The notes beneath the pieces were generated by a model, which made no database searches, was not told the DNA's origin, and saw only the letters and a program-made list of their open reading frames with translations. Shown in pieces: positions 14,484 to 22,100 of a DNA stretch of 64,000 nt (position 1 is the first letter of the stretch; each line of letters begins with the position of its first letter). Origin of the DNA: a virus. The stretch is from IMG/VR virus record IMGVR_UViG_3300029319_000029, positions 1-64,000 of that record; one strand, written 5' to 3'. The position numbers were made by a program, and so were the translations under genes.

Positions 14484-14716
14484 AAAAAGATATAACTAAA
14501 ATGTCACGTGATGAACTATTAGCAAGAAGAGTTTGTTGTGGCAAAGGTTGTTACAACTGTCCTTATGACCCACCCCATCAAAAGGGTAACAAGTTAGTTA
14601 GACCGATTGAAAAACGAGTCAGAATGGGTGCACATTCTAAGGGTGCTAAATCATCACATTGGGATATGGACTATATGACCACAGAAGAAATCGAAAAATT
14701 ATTTGAAAAAAAATAA
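14480..14716 (+). CDS. small Cys-motif protein (CCGxGCxxCPY type)
   Basis: 78 aa. RRVCCGKGCYNCPYDPPHQKG resembles the CCGNGCxxCPY motif of small bacterial proteins grouped as DUF5522, a probable metal site. The rest is basic with a C-terminal TEEIEKLFEKK helix. It overlaps the polymerase stop. Its own TAA runs into the next promoter's A-tract. Confidence 0.6.
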   Translation: MKKDITKMSRDELLARRVCCGKGCYNCPYDPPHQKGNKLVRPIEKRVRMGAHSKGAKSSHWDMDYMTTEEIEKLFEKK

Positions 14717-14724
14717 AAAAAAGC

Positions 14725-14754
14725 TTGACACATATCATATTTCTTTTGTATATT
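14725..14754 (+). promoter_or_regulatory. sigma-70-like promoter, cassette copy 5
   Basis: TTGACA (14725-14730), an 18-base spacer and TATATT (14749-14754), preceded by AAAAAAAAGC directly after a stop codon and followed by TAGGCGTA. It would drive the 68-aa gene at 14780. Confidence 0.8.
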
Positions 14755-14779
14755 TAGGCGTAAATAATAAAGGAAATAT

Positions 14780-14986
14780 ATGACTTTCATTTTTAAAAAG
14801 AAAATAAACGGAAACAACGAATTAAAAGTTGAATATGCTTTTAGTTCTGAGTCTAATAAAATTAAGGTTGTTCAGAGTTCATTTAACGGTGAATATCACA
14901 ACGTTAGTTGGATGACTAATGAACATAGATTAAATCTAATGGATGAATTAGAACGTCATTATTTAGATGTATCTAAAAATAATTAA
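14780..14986 (+). CDS. 68-aa protein of unknown function
   Basis: AAAGGAAA precedes the ATG. A basic N-terminus (TFIFKKKINGNNELKVEYAF) is followed by strands and a C-terminal helix (RLNLMDELERHYLDV). It sits alone between two promoter cassettes, so it has its own message. The last codons and the stop (AAAAATAATTAA) belong to the repeated cassette. Confidence 0.65.
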   Translation: MTFIFKKKINGNNELKVEYAFSSESNKIKVVQSSFNGEYHNVSWMTNEHRLNLMDELERHYLDVSKNN

Positions 14987-14994
14987 AAAAAAGC

Positions 14995-15024
14995 TTGACA
15001 CGTATTGCATTTATTTTGTATATT
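14995..15024 (+). promoter_or_regulatory. sigma-70-like promoter, cassette copy 6
   Basis: TTGACA (14995-15000), an 18-base spacer and TATATT (15019-15024), then AAGGTATGA. The in-frame ATG at 15030 lies on the transcription start and is not the likely translation start of the next gene. Confidence 0.85.
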
Positions 15025-15047
15025 AAGGTATGAAAGATAGGAGAAAT

Positions 15048-17156
15048 ATGAAAGATTCAACAATGAAACATTTCAATCCGATGGCTCTGAGGGAAAAATA
15101 TTCCGCTAGTAATGTTCAGAGAACAAACCCGTTTAGTTCTTTTTGGGCTGATAATGAATGGGATAGTAGGAGAACTGATTTCTTAGATGACGAACCTCAG
15201 AAGAAAGGTGTTGACCACGTGGCTCTTGCATCTTATAGAAGAGCTATTTCAAACTTTGTTACAATCGTAACCAATCAATCAGACATACCAGTCATTTTTC
15301 AATCCAATGATAATTCATTTACAGATGGTAAAAAGGTTGTCATTGGTTCTAAGATTGATGAGAAAAATTTTGACCCTGTTGTTGGTCTGGCTCTTCACGA
15401 AGGTTCACATATTAAACTATCAGATTTTTCATTTTTAAGAAACTTAGAAAACAATATACCGCAGGAGATTTATTTACTTGGTGAAAGTAAGGGTTATGAT
15501 AAATGGGAGATTGTTTCACATTGTAAAAATTTACTTAATTATGTTGAGGATAGGAGAATCGATTATTATGTGTTCTCTACCTCACCTGGCTACAAAGGTT
15601 ATTATCATTCAATGTATGATAAGTATTTTCATTCCAAAGTAATTGATAAGGCTCTCTTAACCGATGAGTATACATCTTTAGATTGGGACTCTTATATATT
15701 TAGAATACTCAATCTAACTAATAAGAACACTAGACTAAATGTTCTGCCGGATTTAGATAAAATTTATAATACTATTTTTGGTAATGGTAGAGTTAAAAAA
15801 CTAAATGACACAGCTGAGACATTTGATGTGGCTATTGAAGTAGTCAATCTGATTTACAAAAATTTACTTGATGGTCTAGAAAGCACAGATGAATATGGAG
15901 ATACGAAAAATCAACCAGCATCAGATGTTAAGAAAAATAAAGAGAAATATGGTGAATCACCTAATGAACTTTCTGATTCAGAGTTAAATGATTTAATCGA
16001 GGCGATTGAAAATAATGACGTTGGTTCAGGTGATGGTGAGCCAGTTACCTTAACTGAAGCTCAGAAAAAACAATTAAATAGAGCCATTAAAAAACAAAAT
16101 GATTTTGTTGATGGTAAACCCTCAAAAGTTGGTAAGTTATCTAAAAAAGATTCATCTATTGTTAAGACTATGGAAGAAGCTGGTGTGGATAGAGTTACGG
16201 CGGGTGAGGGTATGAAAACTGAGTATGATTATACAATTGGTGATTATGTTAAAGGTAAAGGTTGTCAGGTTATTGTTGTTAGAAAACTAACTCAGGCTAT
16301 GATTGATGATAATATATTTCCATCAGTTGTTTCTTCTTATAATAGATATAAAGATACATCAATTATTCAAAATGGTATTTCACTTGGTACTAAGTTAGGT
16401 AGAAAGCTACAGGTCAGAGGTGAGTCCAGAGAAACAAAGTGGACTAGACTTGATAGTGGTAAAATTGATAAGAGATTGATTGCTGAGGCTGGATTTGGTA
16501 ATGAGAGAGTTTTCTCAACCTCTTTTATCGATTCTTATTCTGACGCTTTTCTTCACATCTCTGTTGACGCTAGTGGTTCTATGGGTGGAGATAAGTGGAT
16601 AAACGCAATGACCTCTGTTATCTCAATTTGTAAGGCGGCTTCAATGATTCAAAACTTGGATGTTGTAGTTTCATTAAGAAGCACACACAGTAATGATAAT
16701 AGATGGAATTCAAACTCAACCTCCCCATTAATTCTAATCGCTTATGATTCTAGAGTAGATAAGTTTTCAAAGGTTAAGAAAATGTTTCCTTATCTTCATC
16801 CAGGTGGAACCACACCAGAAGGGTTGTGTTTCGAAGCTATTATGAATGATATTATCCCAACAACAAATGATTTGGATTCATACTTTCTAAACTTTTCCGA
16901 TGGGATGCCAATGTTTTCATCCGATACAATTTCGTATTATGATGATGACGCTGTTAATCACACTAAAAAAATGGTTAATGAGATTAGAAGCAGGGGTATT
17001 AAGGTGTTGTCTTACTATATCGGTGGTGAGTATGAAAGAGAATCTACTCAGGCTGATTTTAAAACTATGTATGGTAAGGACGCTAATTTTATCAATGTAA
17101 AAAGTGTAGTTGATGTTTCAAAAACAATGAACAAAAAATTCTTGGAGAAGAACTAA
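15048..17156 (+). CDS. VWA-domain protein with HExxH-like motif (CobT-like)
   Basis: 702 aa from ATG 15048, chosen because AGGAG lies five bases upstream; an ATG at 15030 is in frame but lies on the promoter start. LALHEGSHIKLSDF (His117-Glu-x-x-His121) is a zinc-peptidase-like motif. A long acidic linker follows, then a C-terminal von Willebrand A domain with the MIDAS DASGSMGG (507-514). The pair with the MoxR/CobS ATPase downstream mirrors CobS-CobT of cobaltochelatase and MoxR-VWA chaperone systems. Marine phages carry such pairs; the substrate is unknown. Confidence 0.8.
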   Translation: MKDSTMKHFNPMALREKYSASNVQRTNPFSSFWADNEWDSRRTDFLDDEPQKKGVDHVALASYRRAISNFVTIVTNQSDIPVIFQSNDNSFTDGKKVVIGSKIDEKNFDPVVGLALHEGSHIKLSDFSFLRNLENNIPQEIYLLGESKGYDKWEIVSHCKNLLNYVEDRRIDYYVFSTSPGYKGYYHSMYDKYFHSKVIDKALLTDEYTSLDWDSYIFRILNLTNKNTRLNVLPDLDKIYNTIFGNGRVKKLNDTAETFDVAIEVVNLIYKNLLDGLESTDEYGDTKNQPASDVKKNKEKYGESPNELSDSELNDLIEAIENNDVGSGDGEPVTLTEAQKKQLNRAIKKQNDFVDGKPSKVGKLSKKDSSIVKTMEEAGVDRVTAGEGMKTEYDYTIGDYVKGKGCQVIVVRKLTQAMIDDNIFPSVVSSYNRYKDTSIIQNGISLGTKLGRKLQVRGESRETKWTRLDSGKIDKRLIAEAGFGNERVFSTSFIDSYSDAFLHISVDASGSMGGDKWINAMTSVISICKAASMIQNLDVVVSLRSTHSNDNRWNSNSTSPLILIAYDSRVDKFSKVKKMFPYLHPGGTTPEGLCFEAIMNDIIPTTNDLDSYFLNFSDGMPMFSSDTISYYDDDAVNHTKKMVNEIRSRGIKVLSYYIGGEYERESTQADFKTMYGKDANFINVKSVVDVSKTMNKKFLEKN

Positions 17157-17728
17157 TGAATTATAAAATTGGAATAGATGTTGATGGTGTCTTAAGAGAT
17201 TTCTGTGATGCGGTCACCAGAGTTGTTAAAAGAGATTTTTCACATTATATTAAAGATGACTTTACCGAAATTGACGATTGGAGATTAGCTAATTGTTTCA
17301 ATTGTGAAAAAGAGGATTTACAATCAATATACTGGCATAGTCATGCTGATGAAATTATGGGTAACGCGAATCCTATGTATGGTTCAATTAAAAAGATGTA
17401 TGACTTATTTGAGTGGGCTGATAAAAAAGGTCATTCATTAAGTTGTGTTACATCGCAAAAACCACACGCAAGACATTATACTTTAAGTTGGCTAGGTAAG
17501 TATGGATTGAATTTCGATACGATTTATTTCAGAAGAGGTTTTGAAAAGCCTGATGTTCAGGTTGATTATTTGGTTGATGACTCTCCTAATAACTTTAATT
17601 ATTGGATTAAAAAGAGAGGTATGCAAGAGGGATTCATATTGATGGACTCCCCATATAATCAGCATTTAAAATCTAATTATAGAATCAAAGGTTTAGATGA
17701 GGTACAAAAAATAATTGAAAATAATTAA
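17156..17728 (+). CDS. HAD-family 5'(3')-deoxyribonucleotidase-like protein
   Basis: 190 aa. GIDVDGVLRDFCDAV is the HAD motif I (DxDGV), CVTSQKPHARHYT the region of motif II, and YLVDDSPNNF motif IV. The short alpha-helical cap fits the 5'(3')-nucleotidase (NT5C) branch. It would dephosphorylate nucleoside monophosphates. It shares one base with the VWA gene stop (TAATG). Its last codons (GAAAATAAT) are the same as those of the gene at 1-135 and belong to the next promoter cassette. Confidence 0.8.
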   Translation: MNYKIGIDVDGVLRDFCDAVTRVVKRDFSHYIKDDFTEIDDWRLANCFNCEKEDLQSIYWHSHADEIMGNANPMYGSIKKMYDLFEWADKKGHSLSCVTSQKPHARHYTLSWLGKYGLNFDTIYFRRGFEKPDVQVDYLVDDSPNNFNYWIKKRGMQEGFILMDSPYNQHLKSNYRIKGLDEVQKIIENN

Positions 17729-17736
17729 AAAAAGTC

Positions 17737-17766
17737 TTGACTTGTATTGGTTTTTTGTATTATCTT
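17737..17766 (+). promoter_or_regulatory. sigma-70-like promoter, cassette copy 7
   Basis: TTGACT (17737-17742), an 18-base spacer and TATCTT (17761-17766), followed by TAGGTATGA. The upstream ATTGAAAATAATTAAAAAAA matches copy 1 exactly over twenty bases. It drives the ATPase gene. Confidence 0.75.
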
Positions 17767-17797
17767 TAGGTATGAATTATGAGAGGAAAAATAACAA

Positions 17798-18961
17798 ATG
17801 AATAATGTAATCGTTAAAATAGAAAAAAGTGGTAACAGATTCAATGCGTGGGATGCTGATGGAAACAAACACACATCCGCTATTGGAACTGGCACCAGAA
17901 AAAGAGCTTTCGAAGCTGGTATGGCTTTGGAGAGAAGAACTGGCAAAAATGGTAGGATTTATTGGTGGAAAGTTCCAATGAGTCAATTTGAATCTACATC
18001 AGCGCCGGTCTTCGATACCAGCTCTGTTGAGATTCCTTCTGACCACGCTGAAGTTCTCAATTTTATCCATAGTTCTTTTAGTCTAAAACCAAAGAGTTTG
18101 GTTATGAAAGAATTAAAATGGAAATATTTGATAAGGTCAGCGGTCAGAGGTAAGAATATTTTGATGACTGGTCCCGCTGGTTGTGGTAAGACAATGGCTG
18201 CTAAGTCTTTGGTTAATTCTTTAGATAGGCCTGACTTTTATTTCAATATGGGTTCAACGCAAGACCCGAGAGCTACCTTAATTGGTAATGTTCACTTTGA
18301 TAAAAAGAAGGGTACTTACTTTTCTGAGTCATTGTTTGTAAAAGCTATTCAAACTCCTAACGCTGTCATTTTGCTTGATGAGTTGAGTAGGGCACATCCT
18401 GATGCTTGGAATATTTTGATGACGGTTTTAGATAGTGGTCAGAGATATTTGAGACTTGATGAGTCAAATGGGCAGGAAACAATTAGTGTTGCTGAGGGTG
18501 TTACTTTTGTAGCGACGGCTAACATTGGTAATGAGTATACATCTACGAGAGTTATGGATAAGGCTTTGATGGACAGGTTCACAATTGTTGAGATGGATGT
18601 TCTTACTGATGAAGAAGAGTTTGGATTACTTAAGTATATGTTTCCGCATGTTGACCCTAACTTATTACAGGCCGTCTCTGAGATATCTCACACTACGAGA
18701 ATGGAGTCAAAGTCAGATACGGGTAAAGTATCGACAGGTATTTCGACCAGAACTTCGGTTGAGATGGCTGGATTACTTTACGATGGTTTTGGTATCGATG
18801 AGGCAGCTGAGGTAAGTGTCTATCCACAATTTGCTGATGATGGTGGGATGGATTCGGAGAGAACTTTTGTAAAGCAGTTGGTACAAAAATATGTTTCTGA
18901 TGGTTCATCAGATGATTTGTTTAATGAAGATAAGAAAGATGAGGATAATAATGGAATTTAA
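17798..18961 (+). CDS. MoxR/CobS-type AAA+ ATPase
   Basis: 387 aa. A roughly 60-aa N-terminal segment is followed by an AAA+ core: Walker A GPAGCGKT (125-132), Walker B AVILLDELSRAHPDAW, sensor 1 VATANIGNEYTST and an arginine-finger region ALMDRF. The DELSRA and ANIGNEY signatures are those of the MoxR/CobS clade. It probably works on or with the VWA protein at 15048. It has its own promoter, so ATPase and partner can be made in different amounts. Confidence 0.85.
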   Translation: MNNVIVKIEKSGNRFNAWDADGNKHTSAIGTGTRKRAFEAGMALERRTGKNGRIYWWKVPMSQFESTSAPVFDTSSVEIPSDHAEVLNFIHSSFSLKPKSLVMKELKWKYLIRSAVRGKNILMTGPAGCGKTMAAKSLVNSLDRPDFYFNMGSTQDPRATLIGNVHFDKKKGTYFSESLFVKAIQTPNAVILLDELSRAHPDAWNILMTVLDSGQRYLRLDESNGQETISVAEGVTFVATANIGNEYTSTRVMDKALMDRFTIVEMDVLTDEEEFGLLKYMFPHVDPNLLQAVSEISHTTRMESKSDTGKVSTGISTRTSVEMAGLLYDGFGIDEAAEVSVYPQFADDGGMDSERTFVKQLVQKYVSDGSSDDLFNEDKKDEDNNGI

Positions 18962-19106
18962 AGTTGATGTAAAACCAAAATCAAAAATTAACGAATTGAT
19001 TTTTGATTGTTATGTCACCGCTATCACCACCATAATGAAAAAAGGTGGTGATGCAAAGGCGGCCATAAATAGGTTGAATCATTTGATTCAAATAAATAAA
19101 AAATAA
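18951..19106 (+). CDS. 51-aa basic protein of unknown function
   Basis: ATG 18951 (GGATAATA upstream) overlaps the ATPase stop by 11 bases; longer readings run inside the ATPase gene. The product is a short strand plus helices (SKINELIFDCYVTAITTIMK, then GGDAKAAINRLNHLI). Unknown, but placed to be made with the ATPase and closed by the terminator that follows. Confidence 0.5.
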   Translation: MEFKVDVKPKSKINELIFDCYVTAITTIMKKGGDAKAAINRLNHLIQINKK

Positions 19107-19133
19107 TTAATTTTTTATTCTCTCTCATAAAAA

Positions 19134-19174
19134 GAGGTGGTGGGGATTCGACCCCTCATCACCTCAATTTTTTA
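19134..19174 (+). terminator. rho-independent terminator
   Basis: GAGGTGGTGGGG (19134-19145) pairs with CCC-T-CATCACCTC (19153-19165) around a loop that includes ATTCGA, with one bulged T and one G-T pair. AATTTTTTAA follows. It ends the MoxR/VWA unit. The upper part resembles a tRNA T arm but there is no tRNA here. Confidence 0.8.
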
Positions 19175-19205
19175 ATATTTAACATTCATAGTAAAAAGGA
19201 TAAAA

Positions 19206-19493
19206 ATGAAAAAAGAAAAATGGAGTGAATTTGAAAAATACATTGTGATGTGCGATACTGGAAAAAAAATAAAAACGGATAGCACTTATTCTGGTTTTTT
19301 AAAATTCTTAGATGTAAAAAACATATTAGAACTTATATCAAATAATGATAAATCTACTTTTATTTATAACGGCCAGGTTTATCAAAAGCCGATTAAGCAA
19401 AGTGAAGCATATAAAGCTTTACTCGATATTCAATCGCAAAAGTATAATACTGATATAAAAAAAGTTGCTAACTTTATGGGAATATCCATATAG
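19206..19493 (+). CDS. 95-aa protein of unknown function
   Basis: AAAAGGATAAAA precedes the ATG. A charged N-terminus (KKEKWSEFEKYIVMCDTGKK) is followed by helices and FIYNGQVYQKPI. No family recognised. First gene after the terminator; no clear promoter seen. Confidence 0.6.
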   Translation: MKKEKWSEFEKYIVMCDTGKKIKTDSTYSGFLKFLDVKNILELISNNDKSTFIYNGQVYQKPIKQSEAYKALLDIQSQKYNTDIKKVANFMGISI

Positions 19494-19501
19494 TTATTAA
19501 T

Positions 19502-19723
19502 ATGAATATATTAGTGTATACTACTGAATGGTGTCCTGGTTGTGTTATAGCAAAAAAAGCTTTAAAAGAACGAGGATACGATTTTACAGAAATAGATATT
19601 GAGGTTGCTGGCATATCACGCACACAACTCAAAGAGATTATGGGTGGTAGAATGGAAGTTCCATCAATTGTGATTAATGGTAAACCGATTGGTGGAGTTA
19701 ATGAATTAATGAGGATAATATGA
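19502..19723 (+). CDS. glutaredoxin
   Basis: 73 aa, the size of small phage glutaredoxins. TTEWCPGCVIAKKAL holds the CPGC redox pair (Cys11, Cys14), VPSIVINGKPIGG the cis-proline and glutathione-binding GG. It would reduce disulphides, for example to supply electrons to ribonucleotide reductase. It overlaps the next ATG (ATGA). Confidence 0.9.
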   Translation: MNILVYTTEWCPGCVIAKKALKERGYDFTEIDIEVAGISRTQLKEIMGGRMEVPSIVINGKPIGGVNELMRII

Positions 19724-19884
19724 AAGCTACAGGTTTTAGATTTAAAATAAATGACATATCAAAAAAGATTGATAGGATTGATAGCAAACTAAAAGAGTTA
19801 GAAAAATATATCAAAGAAAATAAAGTTGAACCTATCAGATATAAAATTCCGTATGATAATGGAAACACAAATGTCAGTAGATAA
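19720..19884 (+). CDS. 54-aa coiled-coil protein
   Basis: ATG overlaps the glutaredoxin stop; TAA at 19882-19884. A helix with heptads (INDISKKIDRIDSKLKELEK) is followed by a short Pro-containing tail. Unknown. Confidence 0.5.
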   Translation: MKATGFRFKINDISKKIDRIDSKLKELEKYIKENKVEPIRYKIPYDNGNTNVSR

Positions 19885-20062
19885 AATAAAACTACAGGTA
19901 TTAAAAGACTATCCAACATTCGATGGGATGTTATATAAGGATGATATTGTGTATGTTGAAAAGAAATATGAGTCATTTTTGGGTGAGAAAAAAATTAAGG
20001 TATATGACGCTACAGGTAAATTATTTTTTATCGAAACTATATTACTAAAAAAAATTATTTAA
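19871..20062 (+). CDS. 63-aa protein of unknown function
   Basis: Start at ATG 19871 or the in-frame ATG 19859; an earlier ATG (19826) would lie deep inside the previous gene. The product is mixed helix/strand (MSVDKIKLQVLKDYPTFDGM, KKIKVYDATGKLFFIET). Unknown; the overlap with the previous gene supports co-translation. Confidence 0.45.
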   Translation: MSVDKIKLQVLKDYPTFDGMLYKDDIVYVEKKYESFLGEKKIKVYDATGKLFFIETILLKKII

Positions 20063-20079
20063 TTTTAAATTAAAACATT

Positions 20080-20153
20080 ATATTTATATTTGAATTCGAC
20101 GCTCAAATGAGGTCGATACTAAGATGAGATTAGATGTCGTAAGAATCAATCTC
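20080..20153 (+). promoter_or_regulatory. hsp20 leader: ATATTTATA motif and two hairpins
   Basis: ATATTTATA at 20080-20088, then TCGAC/GTCGA (20096-20116) and GAGATT/AATCTC (20126-20153). The untranslated leader before hsp20 is about 90 bases, much longer than others here. The ribosome site (AAAGGAG) is not clearly paired, so a thermosensor is not shown. Confidence 0.4.
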
Positions 20154-20186
20154 AAGTTTGACTAACGTAAACAAAGGAGAAATAAA

Positions 20187-20660
20187 ATGACTAAAGTTGT
20201 TTTCAATCCAAACGTCCCTATGATTGATAGGGATTCATTCCTAACCCCATTCGATAAAATGTTTGACCAAATAGTAAACGCTCAGTTTCCTGAGATTACT
20301 AAAACCGTTGGTGTTAATCCGATGCAGGGTTCAGCTTATCCTAAAGTCAATGTCTATGAGTACGATGATAAAGTAGGTATCGTAGCTGAAATTCCTGGCC
20401 TAGACAAAAAACAATTAGAGGTTTTTGTAGAGGATGGTGTATTAACAATTTCGGGTGACAAGCACAGCGCGTTTGAAGATAATGGTGCTAAAGTTCTCAG
20501 AAGAGAATTAAAGCAATCATCGTTCAAACGTCAATTCGAATTAGGTGAGTTATTGGATGGAGAAAATATATCAGCTAACTTTAAGGATGGTATATTATCA
20601 GTTAGTGTTCCGAAAGTAGAACCGACTAAACCGACTAAGCATACCGTTAAAATATCGTAA
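20187..20660 (+). CDS. hsp20: small heat-shock protein Hsp20
   Basis: 157 aa with an alpha-crystallin domain: YPKVNVYEYDDKVGIVAEIP, GLDKKQLEVFVEDGVLTISG, a charged loop, and the closing FKDGILSVSVPK with the conserved G-x-L. It holds unfolded proteins during infection or capsid assembly. Hsp20 is common in marine T4-like phages. A strong AAAGGAG site precedes the ATG. Confidence 0.9.
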   Translation: MTKVVFNPNVPMIDRDSFLTPFDKMFDQIVNAQFPEITKTVGVNPMQGSAYPKVNVYEYDDKVGIVAEIPGLDKKQLEVFVEDGVLTISGDKHSAFEDNGAKVLRRELKQSSFKRQFELGELLDGENISANFKDGILSVSVPKVEPTKPTKHTVKIS

Positions 20661-20849
20661 TTGAAAATCATCAATTTAAATGATGATAGGTATGTGATTT
20701 GTGGAACAGTTTCGGCTGATAAGGTTATGAACAAATCTGCCGAATTCCTAAAAAAGAAGTATAGTTTAGCCGATTCTGTTCTGCGAAGAGGAGACACTTT
20801 TTACATTTGTATGAAAATGATTGAGGGAGAATACGAAGATTTAAAGTAG
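20661..20849 (+). CDS. 62-aa protein of unknown function (TTG start)
   Basis: The frame starts with TTG directly after the hsp20 stop; no ATG lies near the start. The product has a strand-helix-strand layout (KIINLNDDRYVICGTVSADK, FLKKKYSLADSVL, TFYICMKMI). The start codon is uncertain. Confidence 0.45.
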   Translation: MKIINLNDDRYVICGTVSADKVMNKSAEFLKKKYSLADSVLRRGDTFYICMKMIEGEYEDLK

Positions 20850-20870
20850 TATATACAATATTTATTTTAT

Positions 20871-21746
20871 ATGTTTGAAAGAATTAAAAACTTTTCCACT
20901 CTATTAGGATTTAGCGCATTATTCATAGCTGGTTGTGCGGCTTTTTACTCTGTGTTTGGATTATCAAAACTTTTTGCTGGTTCAGCCATAGCCGTTATTT
21001 TTATGGCAAGTAGTTTGGAGTTAGGTAAATTAGTGGCCGCTTCCTTTCTATATAGGTTTTGGGATGATATAAATTTAGCAATAAAAACTTATCTAATTAT
21101 CGGTGTCATAACATTAGTGTTGATTACATCCGCTGGTATCTTTGGTTTTTTATCTAATGCTTATCAAGGTGCGACCGTTCAATTTGAAAAACAATCTAAT
21201 GAATTATTAGCGTTAGAAGATAGGTTGGAACAATTAGAGGATGATAGAACTTTTCTAAAAGATGAGTTTGAACAATCTGTTGATGATTTACCTGAAAATT
21301 ATATCACCGCTAAAAGAAAATTAAGAGAACAATTTAATCCACAAATACAAAAGTTAAATGAACAGATATTAAATGTTAAATCTAGAAAATCAGATTTAGA
21401 AATATCTTTAATAGAGACTGGAGTGGATGTTGGGCCAGCGATATATTTGGCTAGAGTTTTTAATACCGATATCGATTCTGTTGTTAAGTTTTTTATCTTT
21501 ATATTAATATTTGTTTTTGACCCGATGGCTGTATGTTTGATTATAGCTTATAATAAATCGTTAGAAAAAAATAAAAGTGGTGTTGAAAAGATTTTTGACA
21601 AATATAAAAGTAAAGCAAAGGTTATTAAAAGTAAGAAAAAAATTGTTCCAAATAAAAAAAAAGAAATAGTTATAAAAGAGGTGGATGAAAATAATAACAA
21701 AAAAAATCTATCCTCTCCTAAAGGTGGTATCAAACCATCTAGCTAA
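20871..21746 (+). CDS. four-span membrane protein with coiled coil
   Basis: 291 aa. Hydrophobic spans at about 8-28, 32-50 and 70-94 are followed by a long coiled coil (EQSNELLALEDRLEQLEDD and a second half), a fourth span near 195-222 and a Lys-rich cytoplasmic tail. SLELGKLVAASFLYRF in span 2 is striking. The layout recalls membrane proteins with periplasmic or cytoplasmic coiled coils found in phages; I cannot assign a function. ATATTTATT ends four bases before the ATG and no ribosome site is seen. Confidence 0.65.
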   Translation: MFERIKNFSTLLGFSALFIAGCAAFYSVFGLSKLFAGSAIAVIFMASSLELGKLVAASFLYRFWDDINLAIKTYLIIGVITLVLITSAGIFGFLSNAYQGATVQFEKQSNELLALEDRLEQLEDDRTFLKDEFEQSVDDLPENYITAKRKLREQFNPQIQKLNEQILNVKSRKSDLEISLIETGVDVGPAIYLARVFNTDIDSVVKFFIFILIFVFDPMAVCLIIAYNKSLEKNKSGVEKIFDKYKSKAKVIKSKKKIVPNKKKEIVIKEVDENNNKKNLSSPKGGIKPSS

Positions 21747-21759
21747 ATTGGAGAATTAA

Positions 21760-21945
21760 ATGAATAACACAGATGAACTCTTTAAAGAGTTTGAGGTTTT
21801 ATGGAAACAATTCAATGACAATCATAAGTTATTTAAAGAAAAAAATAATAAGTCCGCAGCCGTCAGAGCTAGAAAAGCTATAGGTGAATTTAAAAAGTTA
21901 ATTACAGATTATAGGAAGTTATCGGTATCAGAATCTAAAAACTAA
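21760..21945 (+). CDS. histone H1/Hc1-like small basic protein
   Basis: 61 aa. The core NKSAAVRARKAIGEFKKLIT resembles the NKAAGTRARKALQELK block of small Hc1-like proteins common in Bacteroidetes and some phages. An acidic helix precedes it. Such proteins bind DNA. It is preceded by GGAG. The resemblance is short, so this is a moderate call. Confidence 0.55.
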   Translation: MNNTDELFKEFEVLWKQFNDNHKLFKEKNNKSAAVRARKAIGEFKKLITDYRKLSVSESKN

Positions 21946-21949
21946 ATAT

Positions 21950-22022
21950 GGGGCTGTAGTTCAGTTGGGAGAACGCTTCCCTTGCACGGAAGAGGTCGCA
22001 GGTTCGACTCCTGTCAGCTCCA
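21950..22022 (+). tRNA. tRNA-Ala (anticodon TGC)
   Basis: 73 nt, all four stems perfect. The acceptor GGGGCTG/CAGCTCC contains the G3-U70 pair that marks alanine tRNAs. D stem GTTC/GAAC, anticodon stem CTTCC/GGAAG with loop CTTGCAC (anticodon TGC), T stem GCAGG/CCTGT with loop TTCGACT. Discriminator A; CCA not encoded. It lies four bases after the Hc1-like gene and before a terminator, so it is probably cut from that message. Confidence 0.95.
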
Positions 22023-22050
22023 CATCAAGCAGCAACCATGCATTTATGGC

Positions 22051-22083
22051 AAAAAAAAAGGGGATATAAAATCCCCTTTTTTA
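22051..22083 (+). terminator. bidirectional rho-independent terminator
   Basis: GGGGAT (22060-22065) pairs with ATCCCC (22071-22076), flanked by nine A on the left and six or more T on the right. It can stop the tRNA message on the + strand and the gene at 22101-22322 on the - strand. Confidence 0.9.
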
Positions 22084-22100
22084 TATTCGCAAGTAATCTG

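Noticed and set aside
19134-19165. 3' half of a tRNA (loop ATTCGA, strong stem)
   Set aside because: The whole hairpin is self-complementary and followed by a T run; no acceptor or anticodon arm, so it is a terminator.
20180-20186. RNA thermometer masking the hsp20 ribosome site
   Set aside because: I found no leader segment that pairs clearly with AAAGGAG; the hairpins lie upstream.
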